Source of the DNA: Liquidambar formosana
Taxonomy: Eukaryota; Streptophyta; Magnoliopsida; Saxifragales; Altingiaceae
Direction: 5' to 3'
DNA length: 64,000 nucleotides
Assembly (NCBI GenBank): GCA_039720395.1
Contig: CM077826.1
Coordinates: 35,306,790 to 35,370,789, forward strand
Shown here one piece after another: positions 12,552 to 24,221 of the stretch. The position numbers were made by a program, and so were the translations under genes. Every line of letters begins with the position of its first letter. Positions within the stretch are counted from its first letter, which is position 1. A model generated the notes under the pieces. The model was not told where the DNA came from. It searched no databases and saw nothing but the letters and a program-made list of their open reading frames with translations.

Positions 12552-13102
12552 TCAAGGTGCAGGGAATGGAGGAGGCAATCTCTTTTTGATGTCCTTGATT
12601 CCCACAACCAGCTCATTTATACAATCATGCATGCCTTCCATCTTCTTGTGCACATATTTCTTTAAGCTCTTCACCTGGCGTGAAATAGATAGAAAAATAT
12701 CTTTCACAGAGGGACCAGAAGAAGAAGAGGGAGCATGGGAAGGAGAATGGGCAAGAGATGGAGAAGAATGTAGAGAGGTGGAAGAGGGGGGATCGTCCTC
12801 ACTAGTGGGGTGAAAACTGAGTGGATCGAGGTCATTAAGAGAAGGATCAATGGATGGTGGAGGAATGGAAGAGGAAGAAAGGCGAGAAGAAGATGAAAGA
12901 GCAGCACCAATGGGTTTAGGAACCCAGATATCATCTTTTAGAACATACCCCATAAAACCCAGCATATAAGTTCCTATTTCATCCTTATGGGAAAGGGTTT
13001 TGATGATAACCCCATAGTTCAAAGGAACTTGAAAGTGTTGAAATACAGCGGTGAGGGCAACACTGTAAGGGTGGAGGTTTTTGGCATGTTTATGGTAGAG
13101 AG
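12552..13102 (-). pseudogene. Sire third ORF (env-like), C-terminal part
   Basis: C-terminal half of the extra ORF that follows pol in Sirevirus-type copia elements, a region usually labelled putative plant transposon protein. Readable blocks are HKDEIGTYMLGFMGYVLKDD, a serine/proline-rich stretch, and a predicted helix rich in charged heptads (SVKDIFLSISRQVKSLKKY) near the end, compatible with a coiled coil. It ends with a proline-rich tail and TGA at 12552. Copia-A separates it from its N-terminal half at 23119, and the frame across the target duplication is not continuous, so a small indel lies nearby. The role of this ORF is not established; a structural or envelope-like role is only a family label. 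Confidence 0.65.
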
Positions 13103-14757
13103 TGTTGGGAATCATACAAGAGGGAAAAATAGAAGTGCGGAATATAAAAATTTTCCCTTTGATTCCACAGCCCATGAATCTAACTATGCATATACAAAAT
13201 CAAACCCTAACTATGAAGAGGGTTAGAACACTTACAGAATTTTTGTCTTCTCCTTTTTGCTCCAAGCTTTGATTCCGGACAGCGGTGAATGAGCAGCCCA
13301 AGTGTGCTGCCTCCAACGGTATCCACACCTAGCTAGAGCTTCAAGTCCTTTCCACCTTTTCCTTGTTGTTGCTAGTGAAGGAGAAGAGAGGAGAGAGAGA
13401 GAGGGAGGCTGGAAAATCTGGACAGCCCCTTGGGATTTCAACTTGTGATGATGTCATCACTTCAAAGTGTGACTTATATAGTCCACACTCAAGGGGGCCG
13501 GCCCTAGGGGGAAACCCTATTAGGGTGTTATGCAATTTCTCTAAATTGCACAATAACCCCTATAAATTATATCAAATATAAATAGGCCTCAAAGAACTAT
13601 TCTTTATGCACTCATACCCTTTCTCTCATAGACTTTAAAGCTCATCTTGCATGATCAGTGTGTGACCCATTGGGTTCACATCATCAAGTAGTAGGAATAG
13701 CACGAGGTGTGCACAATGGAACTCTTTCCATTGAGGGTCTAATTGGAACTCCTTCCAATTCCCTAATTGATTATAACTCACTTATATCAATTAGGGCTTC
13801 TACTAACCATGAATAACACCTAGCATATGGTTCATGGTGTCGTCCTTAATGAAGTGAATATGTATTTATCAAAGAACCCTTCTGTTATAGTTTATAGGTT
13901 ACAATTGCATCCTTCCATTTACACAATGTCTCCAATTGAACTAATAGGACATGGAAGTCTGTCAAGTCCCTAGTTCAATTACTTTATACTCATTCATAAA
14001 TATCAACTCAATAATGAACTTATGGAAACTCCTTTCCATATTCACACTGCCATGGCCATGGACTGAATGAGTTATATTATGAATGATATATGAGACATTC
14101 TCTCTCTTTTTCCTGAGAGTAATGGATTCCTTGTCGATCACTCATATGCCTTCATACATATAGCAATAGGGCCAATGAACACCTTTACAGACCCATGAAT
14201 AGAATCTGCACTTAGTGTTATCAAACTTCTAAAGCTACATGCATAAGGTAACTATGGTGTCTCAGGTCTAAGGATTACTTGTACCACTATAACATTGAGA
14301 AACTGATTGACAGGCAGGTAAAAACTCCATTCAGTTTATCTCAAATCTTTGGTCACATTCAGTGTACCTATTCTATTAACAGGCACCCACCTGTTGGTTG
14401 TAGTGTCTCCACACAAATAGCTTGAGACCAGCTATCCTCCTATAGAGTCAACCTAACAAGTGCTAGTCCTATGGTTCATTACTGTCCATCATAGTGAACC
14501 TTCAACTAGGAATGATTTAGGAGTTTAGTACAGAGATATATTTACAGTCTCATAATTACAACTCTTTGTAATTCAATATTCTCAACTCTAACTCCTTGGA
14601 CATATTATGTAAATATAAATGATGCATACAAACATAATAGAATAAGCCCTTTTATTAAATCAATAATAAATGTGACATACATAAATGAAATCAAATGATT
14701 GTTCCTTTATCCCTAAACAATCATCTCTATGATTGGCTCTAGGGCATAACTCTAACA
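13103..14757 (-). repeat. Copia-A 3' LTR
   Basis: TGTTGGGAATC...CTCTAACA, 1655 bp. On the minus strand it has a TATA box TATATAAG at 13473-13480. GGGCCGGCCC lies about 15 bp upstream of that box. Confidence 0.95.
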
Positions 14758-14768
14758 ATTTCCCACTT
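14758..14768 (-). promoter_or_regulatory. Copia-A polypurine tract
   Basis: The minus strand reads AAGTGGGAAAT directly before the LTR start, the plus-strand primer for reverse transcription. Confidence 0.75.
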
Positions 14769-14771
14769 GCA

Positions 14772-17700
14772 CTATAGCCAATCCACAATGTATCTAATAC
14801 CCATTTCCTGTCTGTGGTGATCCAACTGCTCTTGGGTCATAGCTTTAGTGAAAGGATCTGCTACATTTTCTGTTGTGTGAATCTTCTGTATGCTAATATC
14901 ACCTCTTCCAATGATCTCTCTAATCACATGGAATCGACGCTCAATGTGTTTGGACTTTTGATGAGACCGTGGTTCCTTAGCTTGAGCAATAGCCCCGTTG
15001 TTGTCACAAAACAATGGCAAGGGCTTCTCAATGGCAGGAACTACTCCCAGTTCAGTAATGAACTTCTTTATCCAAACAGCTTCCTTTGCAGCCTCTGATG
15101 CAGCAATGTACTCAGCGTCTGTAGTGGAGTCCGCTGTAACATCCTGTTTACAGCTCCTCCAACTTACAGCTCCACCATTCAAAGTGAAAACATACCCCGA
15201 TGTTGATTTCCTATCATCATCGTCAGATTGAAAATCTGAATCCGTATAACCAACCATTTCTAAATTTCTTCCTCCATAGACAAGGAATAGTTCCTTAGTT
15301 CTTCTTAAGTACTTAAGGACAGCCTTGACTGCTTCCCAGTGTTTCACACCTGGGTCTGCCTGATATCTGCTTGTAACACTTACACCAAAAGCGATATCTG
15401 GTCTTGTACACAACATGGCATACATTAGACTCCCTACTGCAGAAGCATAGGGAATCGTCCTCATGTACGCAATCTCCTCTGGAGTTTTAGGTGCCATGTT
15501 TTTAGACAACTTGATTCCATGCCTAACAGGAATTAGACCTCTTTTGGAATCTTCTAAATTGAACCTTTTCAATATTTTGTCTATGTACAATGATTGGGAG
15601 AGACCTAGCATCCTTTTAGATCTATCTCTATAGACCTTTATTCCCAGAATATAGGATGCTTCTCCCAAATCTTTCATGGAGAAATTCTGTGAAAGCCACT
15701 CTTTCACTTTTGATAACGTTTCTACTTTATTCCCGATAAGTAGAATGTCATCAACATATAGGACTAGGAAGGTAATCGCACTCCCACTAACTTTCTTGTA
15801 CACACATGGTTCATCCATATTCTGTAGGAAACCAAACGATTTGATTGCCTCATCGAATCGGATGTTCCAGCTTCTAGAAGCTTGTTTAAGTCCATAAATG
15901 GACCGCTGTAGCTTGCACACTTTGTGGTCCTCACCACTGGATGTAAAACCCTCAGGTTGCTGCATATAAAGGTCTTCCTCAATGTTTCCATTAAGGAAAG
16001 CGGTCTTTACATCCATTTGCCATATCTCATAATCGTAGTGCGCAGCTATAGCTAACAAGATCCTAATGGACTTAAGCATAGCCACTGGCGAGAAGGTTTC
16101 CTCATAGTCAATACCATGTCTTTGTCGGTAACCTTTTGCCACTAGCCTAGCCTTGTAGGTCTCTACCTTTCCATCTGAACCTATCTTCCTTTTGAAGATC
16201 CATTTGCAGCCAATAGGTACTATACCTTCTGGTGGATCAACTAAAGTCCAGACTTTGTTGGAATACATCGAGTCCATTTCAGATTTCATAGCTTCCAGCC
16301 ATTTGTTCGAATCAATATCCGAAATCGCCTGTCCATAAGTAGTAGGGTCATCTGGGTGTTCTCTATCACCAAGGAACAATTCCTCTGCATTATGGTTGAG
16401 AAATCCATATCTCTCAGGTGCAACAGATACCCTACTCGATCTACGGAGAGGTTGTGGTACATTAGTGGGTTCTGTCTCATCAGCGACAGGGGTGGGATCA
16501 CTGTCGGTTTGTGTCTCATCAGACAATTCTTTGAGTTCTATTTTCCTGTTATTGCCTCCTTCTTGAATAAACTCTTTTTCAAGAAAGACTGCAAACTTAC
16601 TAACAAACACCTTTTGTTCATCAGGATAATAGAAATAATATCCTAAACTCTCTTTAGGATATCCCACAAACCTACATTTAATTGATCTTGATTCTAACTT
16701 GGTTGCATCATGTGTCTTTACATATGCAGTGCAACCCCATACCTTAATATGTTTAAGGCTTGGTGCTCTCCCTTTCCATATCTCATACGGTATCTTAGGG
16801 ACAGATTTGGTTGGGACTCTGTTCAACAAGTACGCGGCAGTTTCTAGGGCATGTCCCCAGAAGGACAATGGTAAATCAGTGTAACTCATCATGGACCTAA
16901 CCATATCCAATAAGGTTCTATTCCTCCTTTCTGACACACCATTAAGCTGTGGTGTTCCAGGAGGTGTCCATTGAGATAGAATGCCCGCTTGAACAAGATG
17001 ATCTAAAAACTCACCAGTTAAATATTCTCCTCCTCGATCCGATCGAAGAGCTTTAATACTTTTACCAGTTTGTTTCTCTACTTTATATCTGAATTCTTTA
17101 AACTTTTCAAATGCTTCAGATTTGTACTTCATTAAGTACACATACCCGTACCTAGAATAATCATCGGTAAAGGTTATAAAGTAAGAGAAACCTCCACGAG
17201 CATGTATGCTCATAGGACCACATACATCACTATGTATCAATCCTAATATGTCTGCAGCTCTCTCACCGTGACCGGTGAAAGGTGACTTGGTCATTTTACC
17301 TAGTAAACAAGATTCACAAGTTGGAAAGGGCATAGAAACCAATGGACCCAATTGTCCATCCTTACACATCTTGTTAATCCTATTCTCACTGATATGACCT
17401 AGTCTCAAGTGCCAGTCATATGCGGAGTTTTCTTCATCTCTTGTTCTCTTGGGTTTGTTTGCATTCAATTTAGAGCTATCATGCTCTATGCAATTAACAT
17501 TTGCAATAAAGTTTAGAAAATAAAGGCCATTCACATAAACTCCAGAAGTAATGAACTCTTCATTTTTAAATAAAGAACATTTATTCTCCTCAAAAACAAA
17601 CCTAAATCCTTGTTTAGATAATACTGAAATAGAAATAATGTTTCTTATAACTTCTGGAATATAAAGACAGCCTGATAATTCTAAACTACTCCCACTAGGC

Positions 17701-18431
17701 AAAGTCAAGCAGCAAGTCCCCACGGCTAATGCAACAACGTTTGCTCCATTTCCCACTCGTAGGGTTACTTCTCCTTTACTCAGCCTTCTACTTCCCACTA
17801 GGTCCTGCATGGAATTACAAATATGAGAACTCGCACCAGAATCTAGTACCCAAGTGGAAGCAGAGCTAACACTCATGTTAGTCTCAAGTATAAGAGCATA
17901 ATCCATACCTTCCGAAGGTTGGTTCCTCAGAGTATCCAGATACTCTTGGCAGTTACGTTTCCAATGCCCATCTTTGCCACAGTAAAAACAGATCCCTTTA
18001 CCTTTCCTCTTCCTTTGGGTACTCTTACCCTTTCTTATTCCCTTGCCTTTAGGCTTGAGTATAGAATTGGAAGCAGGAACTTCAACCCATTCATCACATT
18101 CAAGCAAGAACTCTTTGCCATACAACTCTTGTATGTGGATAAATATCTCGGGTGCACTTCCCATGGACTCGTATTGCTTCTTAAGCTCAGGACTTAGAGA
18201 CACCATCATATAGCATCTCGTCAAAAGATCATCATCCATGCGCTTCTGATAAGCGTCTTTCTCTTGCCGAGTTGCAGCCTTAGTAGGAGCATTGGGAAGT
18301 GAACTTTGAAGTGCATAGGTAATATTTTCAGAATTCAAAACGATTTTTAAATTCCTTAACCAATCAAGATAATTAGGTCCAGTTAAACGGTTGGTTTCCA
18401 AAATGTTGGATAACGGGTTGCGGTGAGCCAT
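14772..18431 (-). CDS. gag-pol: Copia-A gag-pol polyprotein, intact (1219 aa)
   Basis: One uninterrupted frame encoding all copia enzymes in the copia order. The sequence shows: an N-terminal gag segment (1-120, TGPNYLDWLRNLKIVLNSEN); a CCHC knuckle CFYCGKDGHWKRNC (about 148-161); aspartic protease DSGASSH (about 198); the integrase zinc site (HLRLGH...CESC, about 345-380) and DDE core with SDVCGP, RSDRGGEY and VSERRNR; RT with YGLKQASRSWN and YVDD (about 865); and RNase H with YTDSDF, DAEYIAASEAAKEA and CDNNGAI. Gag is odd: from about residue 105 it jumps to a lysine-rich stretch, so roughly 100 residues usual for this domain appear missing. It is flanked by the polypurine tract on its 3' side. 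Copia-A could be autonomous or could depend on another gag. Confidence 0.95.
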   Translation of the reverse strand: MAHRNPLSNILETNRLTGPNYLDWLRNLKIVLNSENITYALQSSLPNAPTKAATRQEKDAYQKRMDDDLLTRCYMMVSLSPELKKQYESMGSAPEIFIHIQELYGKEFLLECDEWVEVPASNSILKPKGKGIRKGKSTQRKRKGKGICFYCGKDGHWKRNCQEYLDTLRNQPSEGMDYALILETNMSVSSASTWVLDSGASSHICNSMQDLVGSRRLSKGEVTLRVGNGANVVALAVGTCCLTLPSGSSLELSGCLYIPEVIRNIISISVLSKQGFRFVFEENKCSLFKNEEFITSGVYVNGLYFLNFIANVNCIEHDSSKLNANKPKRTRDEENSAYDWHLRLGHISENRINKMCKDGQLGPLVSMPFPTCESCLLGKMTKSPFTGHGERAADILGLIHSDVCGPMSIHARGGFSYFITFTDDYSRYGYVYLMKYKSEAFEKFKEFRYKVEKQTGKSIKALRSDRGGEYLTGEFLDHLVQAGILSQWTPPGTPQLNGVSERRNRTLLDMVRSMMSYTDLPLSFWGHALETAAYLLNRVPTKSVPKIPYEIWKGRAPSLKHIKVWGCTAYVKTHDATKLESRSIKCRFVGYPKESLGYYFYYPDEQKVFVSKFAVFLEKEFIQEGGNNRKIELKELSDETQTDSDPTPVADETEPTNVPQPLRRSSRVSVAPERYGFLNHNAEELFLGDREHPDDPTTYGQAISDIDSNKWLEAMKSEMDSMYSNKVWTLVDPPEGIVPIGCKWIFKRKIGSDGKVETYKARLVAKGYRQRHGIDYEETFSPVAMLKSIRILLAIAAHYDYEIWQMDVKTAFLNGNIEEDLYMQQPEGFTSSGEDHKVCKLQRSIYGLKQASRSWNIRFDEAIKSFGFLQNMDEPCVYKKVSGSAITFLVLYVDDILLIGNKVETLSKVKEWLSQNFSMKDLGEASYILGIKVYRDRSKRMLGLSQSLYIDKILKRFNLEDSKRGLIPVRHGIKLSKNMAPKTPEEIAYMRTIPYASAVGSLMYAMLCTRPDIAFGVSVTSRYQADPGVKHWEAVKAVLKYLRRTKELFLVYGGRNLEMVGYTDSDFQSDDDDRKSTSGYVFTLNGGAVSWRSCKQDVTADSTTDAEYIAASEAAKEAVWIKKFITELGVVPAIEKPLPLFCDNNGAIAQAKEPRSHQKSKHIERRFHVIREIIGRGDISIQKIHTTENVADPFTKAMTQEQLDHHRQEMGIRYIVDWL

Positions 18432-18610
18432 TACGGTGATCTACATACAGAAAATTAAAACAGAAAATCAGATTTCATTTTTAATCCATAATGATCGGGT
18501 CTTTAATCATATGGTACCTCCCACTATTTTATCAAATTCCATACACCCTCTAATGGAATTCGGGAATCTCATTCCTAATGGGGATTGGGGTCCCACTGTG
18601 ACCTAGAAGC

Positions 18611-18815
18611 CTCACATGTTAGTTTCTTGACTTCTAACCCACAGTAAGAAGACAACTCTTTGTCTATTGCTTCATAAGCAAATTCCAATCGTTTTGCCTC
18701 TAGGGTACATACTCCTCACATGTTAGTTTCTTGGAATACTTCCCTAGTTAAGTTAAGCCCATCATTCACACAGGTATGTTTCACCAAATATATACCTCAC
18801 ATGTTAGTTTCTTGG
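18611..18815. repeat. Three spaced copies of a 20-nt motif in the Copia-A leader
   Basis: CTCACATGTTAGTTTCTTGG or a one-base variant starts at 18611, 18715 and 18796. Copia-B has it at 30797, 30901 and 30982, with exactly the same spacings of 104 and 81. Confidence 0.8.
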
Positions 18816-20055
18816 TATATACCAGCTTAGGCACCCCATGATATCTATATATGTGATAGTTTCAAGTAATGTCTTTAATATGGGTAGCTCCTACATGTCT
18901 GCAGCCAGGTACCCACATTAAGGGACGTTAGATGATCCTATAATGATGGAAGGCAATGAAGAATCCATTCCCTAATGTATTCTCCATTTCCAACTTAATA
19001 TTAAAAGAGAGGGGTTTTTAAGGGTCTCATCAAATTAACATACATCTCATGCATATAAATAAAAATTGAACAGCATAAAATAATAATAATCCACTTATCG
19101 ATATTAGTCCCTAAGAAGAGACATATAACGATCTATGGATTTGGAGCTATCACTATTAATCTCATTAAAAGCTCCCACTATGATGATTATGGACTTTGAG
19201 AGGATTCAATCCAAGCCAATAGATTGAATCCAAGGTCTAAGGTGGGTGTAGGTGATCGTAAAATAACACATTCGAAACATGCATGCTGTCTTGAAACACT
19301 TCTCTAAGCTTTCAAGTCCTTCAATCTGCTCCCTTGGCTTGATGGTCTCCACCATTGGCTTGTTGGGCTCTATCATGCTCCTTTGGTCCACCATGCTCCT
19401 TAGTGCGCTCTCGATTACATAACATTTACATAATTTAAAGAAAGGGATACATAAGGGGAATGTGGGGTACATAAGAGAATGATAGAGAGAGAGGGAGAGG
19501 GAAGGTGGCATGCAAGCCCCAAATAAATTACATCACCTTAATAAAATTACAACTCTTGTAAATAATAACATCCCATTCATAAGACGGCCAATCACAATTG
19601 GTTTAAAGGGTATAGTCCATAATCATCATCCAAACACATACATACAATCTCATTGCATAATGTAAAGAAAAACTGTAAGCATTAAAACATATGGGCATTA
19701 TGGTAATTCTCTTGAATGATTTACATTAATCTCATTAATGCATCCTAATCTTATTAGGTATTAACAAAAATATCCAGAATTAAATAAAGTCTTAACATTT
19801 AAGACATTTTAGTTTCAATTAATCAAATTAATTTAAACATATAAAGTTTCCTAAAATAACTCTAATATCCAATATTAGGGTTTCCTTAATTAAACAAATC
19901 AATTTCATTTAATTAAGAATTTCCAGATTTTAATTTAATCCCCAATTGTATTTTAAACCATTTAAAACATTATAAAATTAATCAATATTAATTAAATAAT
20001 TAACATGGGAATTAAATAAAATCATTTAAATGATGAATTAGTGTATTAGGGTTTC

Positions 20056-20100
20056 CTAAAACCCTAAACCCTAAACGCATAACCCTAAACCCTAAATGCA
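20056..20100. repeat. Telomere-like CCCTAAA cluster in the Copia-A leader
   Basis: Four CCCTAAAC/CCCTAAAT units in two pairs inside 45 bp. Copia-B has the same cluster at 32308-32350. It travels with the element, so it does not mark a telomere. Confidence 0.75.
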
Positions 20101-21443
20101 AGCCCTAATCATTAAATTCCTTATGATTGGTCATTTAATGTCCAATCATTAAAACCCTAGGTTCATACGGTATTTAATAAAAGGGATTAGGGTTTAATTA
20201 ATGCCAAATAGGGTATTAATTACCCTTAATTAATTACACTAATTAGGGTTTCCAAAACCCTAACCCTAGACATCATTTATGGTATTAATTATGCCCTAAC
20301 AATTAATAACCATGATTGGTCATTTAATGACCAATCATTAACTCTTAATAAAGGTAATTAATATTCCAATTAGGGTTTTAATTAATGCCATAATGAAATT
20401 AGGGTTTCATCATTAACTCAAAATTAGGGTTTCATCCTTAACTCTATGCAGCCGTCACTACCAAGACGGCTGCCTGAGCTTGGCTAGGCTGCCATGGCCA
20501 CCAACGACTGTGGGAGGCCATGGGCAGCCATGGGAGAACATCCTAGGGGTGTGGGACAAGCCTCTGGACACGTGAGGAGTGGTGGAAGTGGCTGCCATCA
20601 TCAAAAACAATCAGGGTTTCCAAAACCCATTGCTGGAGCCATTGTTGCAGACCTTGAAGGTCACAATTGCTTCTAAATCCTTATCAATTCGACTCCTCCA
20701 TTGAAACCAGCTTTTGTATCATGTCCCTACATGAAATACTAAGCTTCTAGAAGAGGTTTGGATTATCGAATCATCACCAATTGTTCTAAACAATTAAAAC
20801 AACAGTATGCTGCCCAGAATTTGACAGCATACTGTCCATGGTCAGAAATTGATTTAAAACCCAGCAAGATGAATGAATTAGGCTACCAAACGAATTTTCC
20901 CATTATCCTACATGTCTTAGGAAACTAATGCAATTGGTTTCATGCAATTTGGAGTTCCCTAACTCAAGTTCTAATCAAAACTCCATTGATGACTTTTCTG
21001 CAGAGAAAATCTGCTATGCTGTTCATGAAAAATTTTCAAACTTTTTGAATCTTTTTCCATCAAAACCTTTTTGAAACTTAAAGAAAATCATATATACATG
21101 ATATATAATGATCCTACAATGGATTTGCATCAAAAATACATAAGCTTTGATTGAATTTAATTGCAAGAACCTCTGGGTTCTAAAACCCAGATTCGACCCT
21201 CTTCAGAAAACCCAGTTTTCCTTTTTCTTCTTCTTCCAATTCAAACCCTATACAACCTTTGCATCAATGGTTACCCTTAACCATGATTTAGAAGAGGAGT
21301 AGAAGAAGAATAGACCTAGGGTTCCAAACCCTAGGTTCGGCCAGAGAGAAGAACAATTCTGCAGTAAAAATTCTCCAGATTTTTGAATCATTCAACTACA
21401 CCATAAATTCCAGCCCATATGTATTTTGTATTATGCATAGCTA

Positions 21444-21457
21444 TGGCTCTGATACCA
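21444..21457 (-). promoter_or_regulatory. Copia-A primer-binding site (initiator tRNA-Met)
   Basis: The minus strand reads TGGTATCAGAGCCA, the usual plant copia site complementary to initiator tRNA-Met, one base from the 5' LTR. Confidence 0.9.
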
Positions 21458-21458
21458 C

Positions 21459-23113
21459 TGTTGGGAATCATACAAGAGGGAAAAATAGAAGTGCGGAATA
21501 TAAAAATTTTCCCTTTGATTCCACAGCCCATGAATCTAACTATGCATATACAAAATCAAACCCTAACTATGAAGAGGGTTAGAACACTTACAGAATTTTT
21601 GTCTTCTCCTTTTTGCTCCAAGCTTTGATTCCGGACAGCGGTGAATGAGCAGCCCAAGTGTGCTGCCTCCAACGGTATCCACACCTAGCTAGAGCTTCAA
21701 GTCCTTTCCACCTTTTCCTTGTTGTTGCTAGTGAAGGAGAAGAGAGGAGAGAGAGAGAGGGAGGCTGGAAAATCTGGACAGCCCCTTGGGATTTCAACTT
21801 GTGATGATGTCATCACTTCAAAGTGTGACTTATATAGTCCACACTCAAGGGGGCCGGCCCTAGGGGGAAACCCTATTAGGGTGTTATGCAATTTCTCTAA
21901 ATTGCACAATAACCCCTATAAATTATATCAAATATAAATAGGCCTCAAAGAACTATTCTTTATGCACTCATACCCTTTCTCTCATAGACTTTAAAGCTCA
22001 TCTTGCATGATCAGTGTGTGACCCATTGGGTTCACATCATCAAGTAGTAGGAATAGCACGAGGTATGCACAATGGAACTCTTTCCATTGAGGGTCTAATT
22101 GGAACTCCTTCCAATTCCCTAATTGATTATAACTCACTTATATCAATTAGGGCTTCTACTAACCATGAATAACACCTAGCATATGGTTCATGGTGTCGTC
22201 CTTAATGAAGTGAATATGTATTTATCAAAGAACCCTTCTGTTATAGTTTATAGGTTACAATTGCATCCTTCCATTTACACAATGTCTCCAATTGAACTAA
22301 TAGGACATGGAAGTCTGTCAAGTCCCTAGTTCAATTACTTTATACTCATTCATAAATATCAACTCAATAATGAACTTATGGAAACTCCTTTCCATATTCA
22401 CACTGCCATGGCCATGGACTGAATGAGTTATATTATGAATGATATATGAGACATTCTCTCTCTTTTTCCTGAGAGTAATGGATTCCTTGTCGATCACTCA
22501 TATGCCTTCATACATATAGCAATAGGGCCAATGAACACCTTTACAGACCCATGAATAGAATCTGCACTTAGTGTTATCAAACTTCTAAAGCTACATGCAT
22601 AAGGTAACTATGGTGTCTCAGGTCTAAGGATTACTTGTACCACTATAACATTGAGAAACTGATTGACAGGCAGGTAAAAACTCCATTCAGTTTATCTCAA
22701 ATCTTTGGTCACATTCAGTGTACCTATTCTATTAACAGGCACCCACCTGTTGGTTGTAGTGTCTCCACACAAATAGCTTGAGACCAGCTATCCTCCTATA
22801 GAGTCAACCTAACAAGTGCTAGTCCTATGGTTCATTACTGTCCATCATAGTGAACCTTCAACTAGGAATGATTTAGGAGTTTAGTACAGAGATATATTTA
22901 CAGTCTCATAATTACAACTCTTTGTAATTCAATATTCTCAACTCTAACTCCTTGGACATATTATGTAAATATAAATGATGCATACAAACATAATAGAATA
23001 AGCCCTTTTATTAAATCAATAATAAATGTGACATACATAAATGAAATCAAATGATTGTTCCTTTATCCCTAAACAATCATCTCTATGATTGGCTCTAGGG
23101 CATAACTCTAACA
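21459..23113 (-). repeat. Copia-A 5' LTR
   Basis: 1655 bp, same termini as the 3' LTR. It has a TATA box at 21829-21836 on the minus strand. Transcription of the element runs leftward from here. Confidence 0.95.
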
Positions 23114-23118
23114 GAGAG

Positions 23119-24052
23119 CATATGATACACCATGAAGTGGCCAATGTCGACAGGGGTACTAGTGAGAATGCACCATAAGAGATACACGTCAGTGTATGAA
23201 ATGTGGTCATGGTTACCACTACAAGGCAATATGGTGTTTGAAATTACTTTATGAATGGTATTGCACTCGAGGGTTAGCTTTAAGATAGCGAGTTTGGCAT
23301 CAGAAATGATGGTATTATCACTACTAATGAGTCAAAGGGCTTGGATTTTATCAAAATTTTCAACCTGGAGCCATTGATTTTTGTCTTGAAAAGCAACCCC
23401 ACCCGAAGGAATTTTGAAAATAGAGTTTAGGGTAGAGGAATTCAAAGAAATATGAGTCCCATAGAGAAAAGAAGTCCCAGTCCCCAATTTTTTCATTTTA
23501 AAATTTGCATTAAAAAGTTGAACATAGTTGGAGTATTCAGGAAGAGAGAGAGAGATAATCAAATAACCCAATAGTTTGGAAAAGATGGACGATGTGTGGG
23601 AAATATTTAGAAAGGAAATCAGGCTTGATTACTTTGGGATAGATGATTTTTCTACCCATGAACTTCGTGAGATACAGAGTGCGCACGGTATCGGAGCAAT
23701 AGAGATTGGCGTCGGTGATTTGCCATGGATATTAGGGAGGAGGATGCGCTTGGTGCTTAGACTTGTCGGGTTCTTGACCAGAGTTATAGTCAGGATGGCC
23801 TGGAAGAGCATGATGTGGAGGTTGTAGAGGTGGTTGGTTCTTGACGGGGGGTGGTTGAGACGCAGAGGCGCCTGTGGGTTTCTTTGATCCGCAAGGGGTA
23901 CGAGTACCCTTCCCCTTCCCTTTTTTAGTATCAACGGCAATGGTAGAGGGAGGCAGAATTGGAGGCGGTAGAGGGATGGGATCCCCTTCACGTTTGCGTT
24001 TAGTGCTGGCAAAGGATGAGGTTTTCTTGAGGTTAACTATAATGGCAAAGAT
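23119..24052 (-). pseudogene. Sire third ORF (env-like), N-terminal part
   Basis: N-terminal half of the ORF ending at 12552. From about 24050 the frame runs through a basic segment (STKRKREGDP) and a proline-rich stretch. Then comes the conserved domain: LYCSDTVRTLYLTKFMGRK, SLPEYSNYVQLFNANFKMKK, NSIFKIPSGGVAFQDKNQW. No ATG is visible at the expected start, where ATC stands. Two in-frame stops, TAA at 23732-23734 and TGA near 23335, both fit C-to-T changes of CAA and CGA. Otherwise the frame is open for about 900 bp up to the Copia-A target duplication. A TATA box and palindromic array upstream suggest this ORF had its own promoter. Confidence 0.65.
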
Positions 24053-24091
24053 GTGAAAGAGAGAGAGAAGAGAGAGAGAAAGAAAGGTTGG

Positions 24092-24100
24092 TTTTTATAG
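24092..24100 (-). promoter_or_regulatory. TATA box before the Sire env-like ORF
   Basis: The minus strand reads CTATAAAAA, about 45 bp before the expected ORF start and downstream of the palindromic array. Candidate internal promoter. Confidence 0.5.
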
Positions 24101-24221
24101 AGAATGGTGATAATGATTGGTATTTGGAGAAGAGGAAGACGAAGAGGTGAGAGAAGGTGAAGAGCCCACGAAAAGGAACCGTTTTTGAAAATTAGGGCTA
24201 GAAATGGTCTTATACAGGAAC

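Larger units (their letters stand above)
18432..21443 (-). other. Copia-A leader (3 kb, non-coding)
   Basis: Long leader between primer site and gag-pol, with no frame of note on the minus strand. It contains CTCACATGTTAGTTTCTTGG-type repeats at 18611, 18715 and 18796, and telomere-like CCCTAAA motifs at 20056-20100. Copia-B carries the same leader at 30640-34083 at high similarity. The small plus-strand frame at 20494-20676 also occurs there but shows no domain. Confidence 0.75.
13103..23113 (-). mobile_element. Copia-A, complete Ty1/copia element (10,011 bp)
   Basis: Two LTRs of exactly 1655 bp (13103-14757 and 21459-23113) flank one intact gag-pol ORF and a 3-kb leader. Its target duplication GAGAG is intact (13098-13102 and 23114-23118). 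The only LTR difference I found is G at 13709 against A at 22065, so the insertion is very young. The initiator-Met primer site (21444-21457) and polypurine tract (14758-14768) are in place. The RT/RNase H region (for example RPDIAFGVSVTSRYQADPG) looks like the Angela/TAR/Tork group. It landed in the env-like ORF of Sire. Confidence 0.95.

Noticed and set aside
12552..13175. 207-codon frame as a host gene
   Set aside because: It continues the Sire env-like ORF found at 23119-24052 across the Copia-A insertion; the last codons at its start lie in the Copia-A LTR.
13341..13581. Frames on both strands repeated at 21697-21937
   Set aside because: They lie inside the two identical Copia-A LTRs and overlap the TATA box region; they duplicate because the LTRs do.
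20056..20100. True telomere or chromosome-fusion point
   Set aside because: The motif is short, interrupted and sits at the same place in two retroelement copies.
20494..20676. Small plus-strand frame (60 codons), also present at 32747-32929
   Set aside because: It lies antisense in the copia leader, has no domain, and is kept because the leader as a whole is similar in the two copies. No promoter evidence.
21444..21457. Possible tRNA-Met gene fragment
   Set aside because: Only the 3' complement of the tRNA is present, at the LTR border, so it is a primer-binding site.
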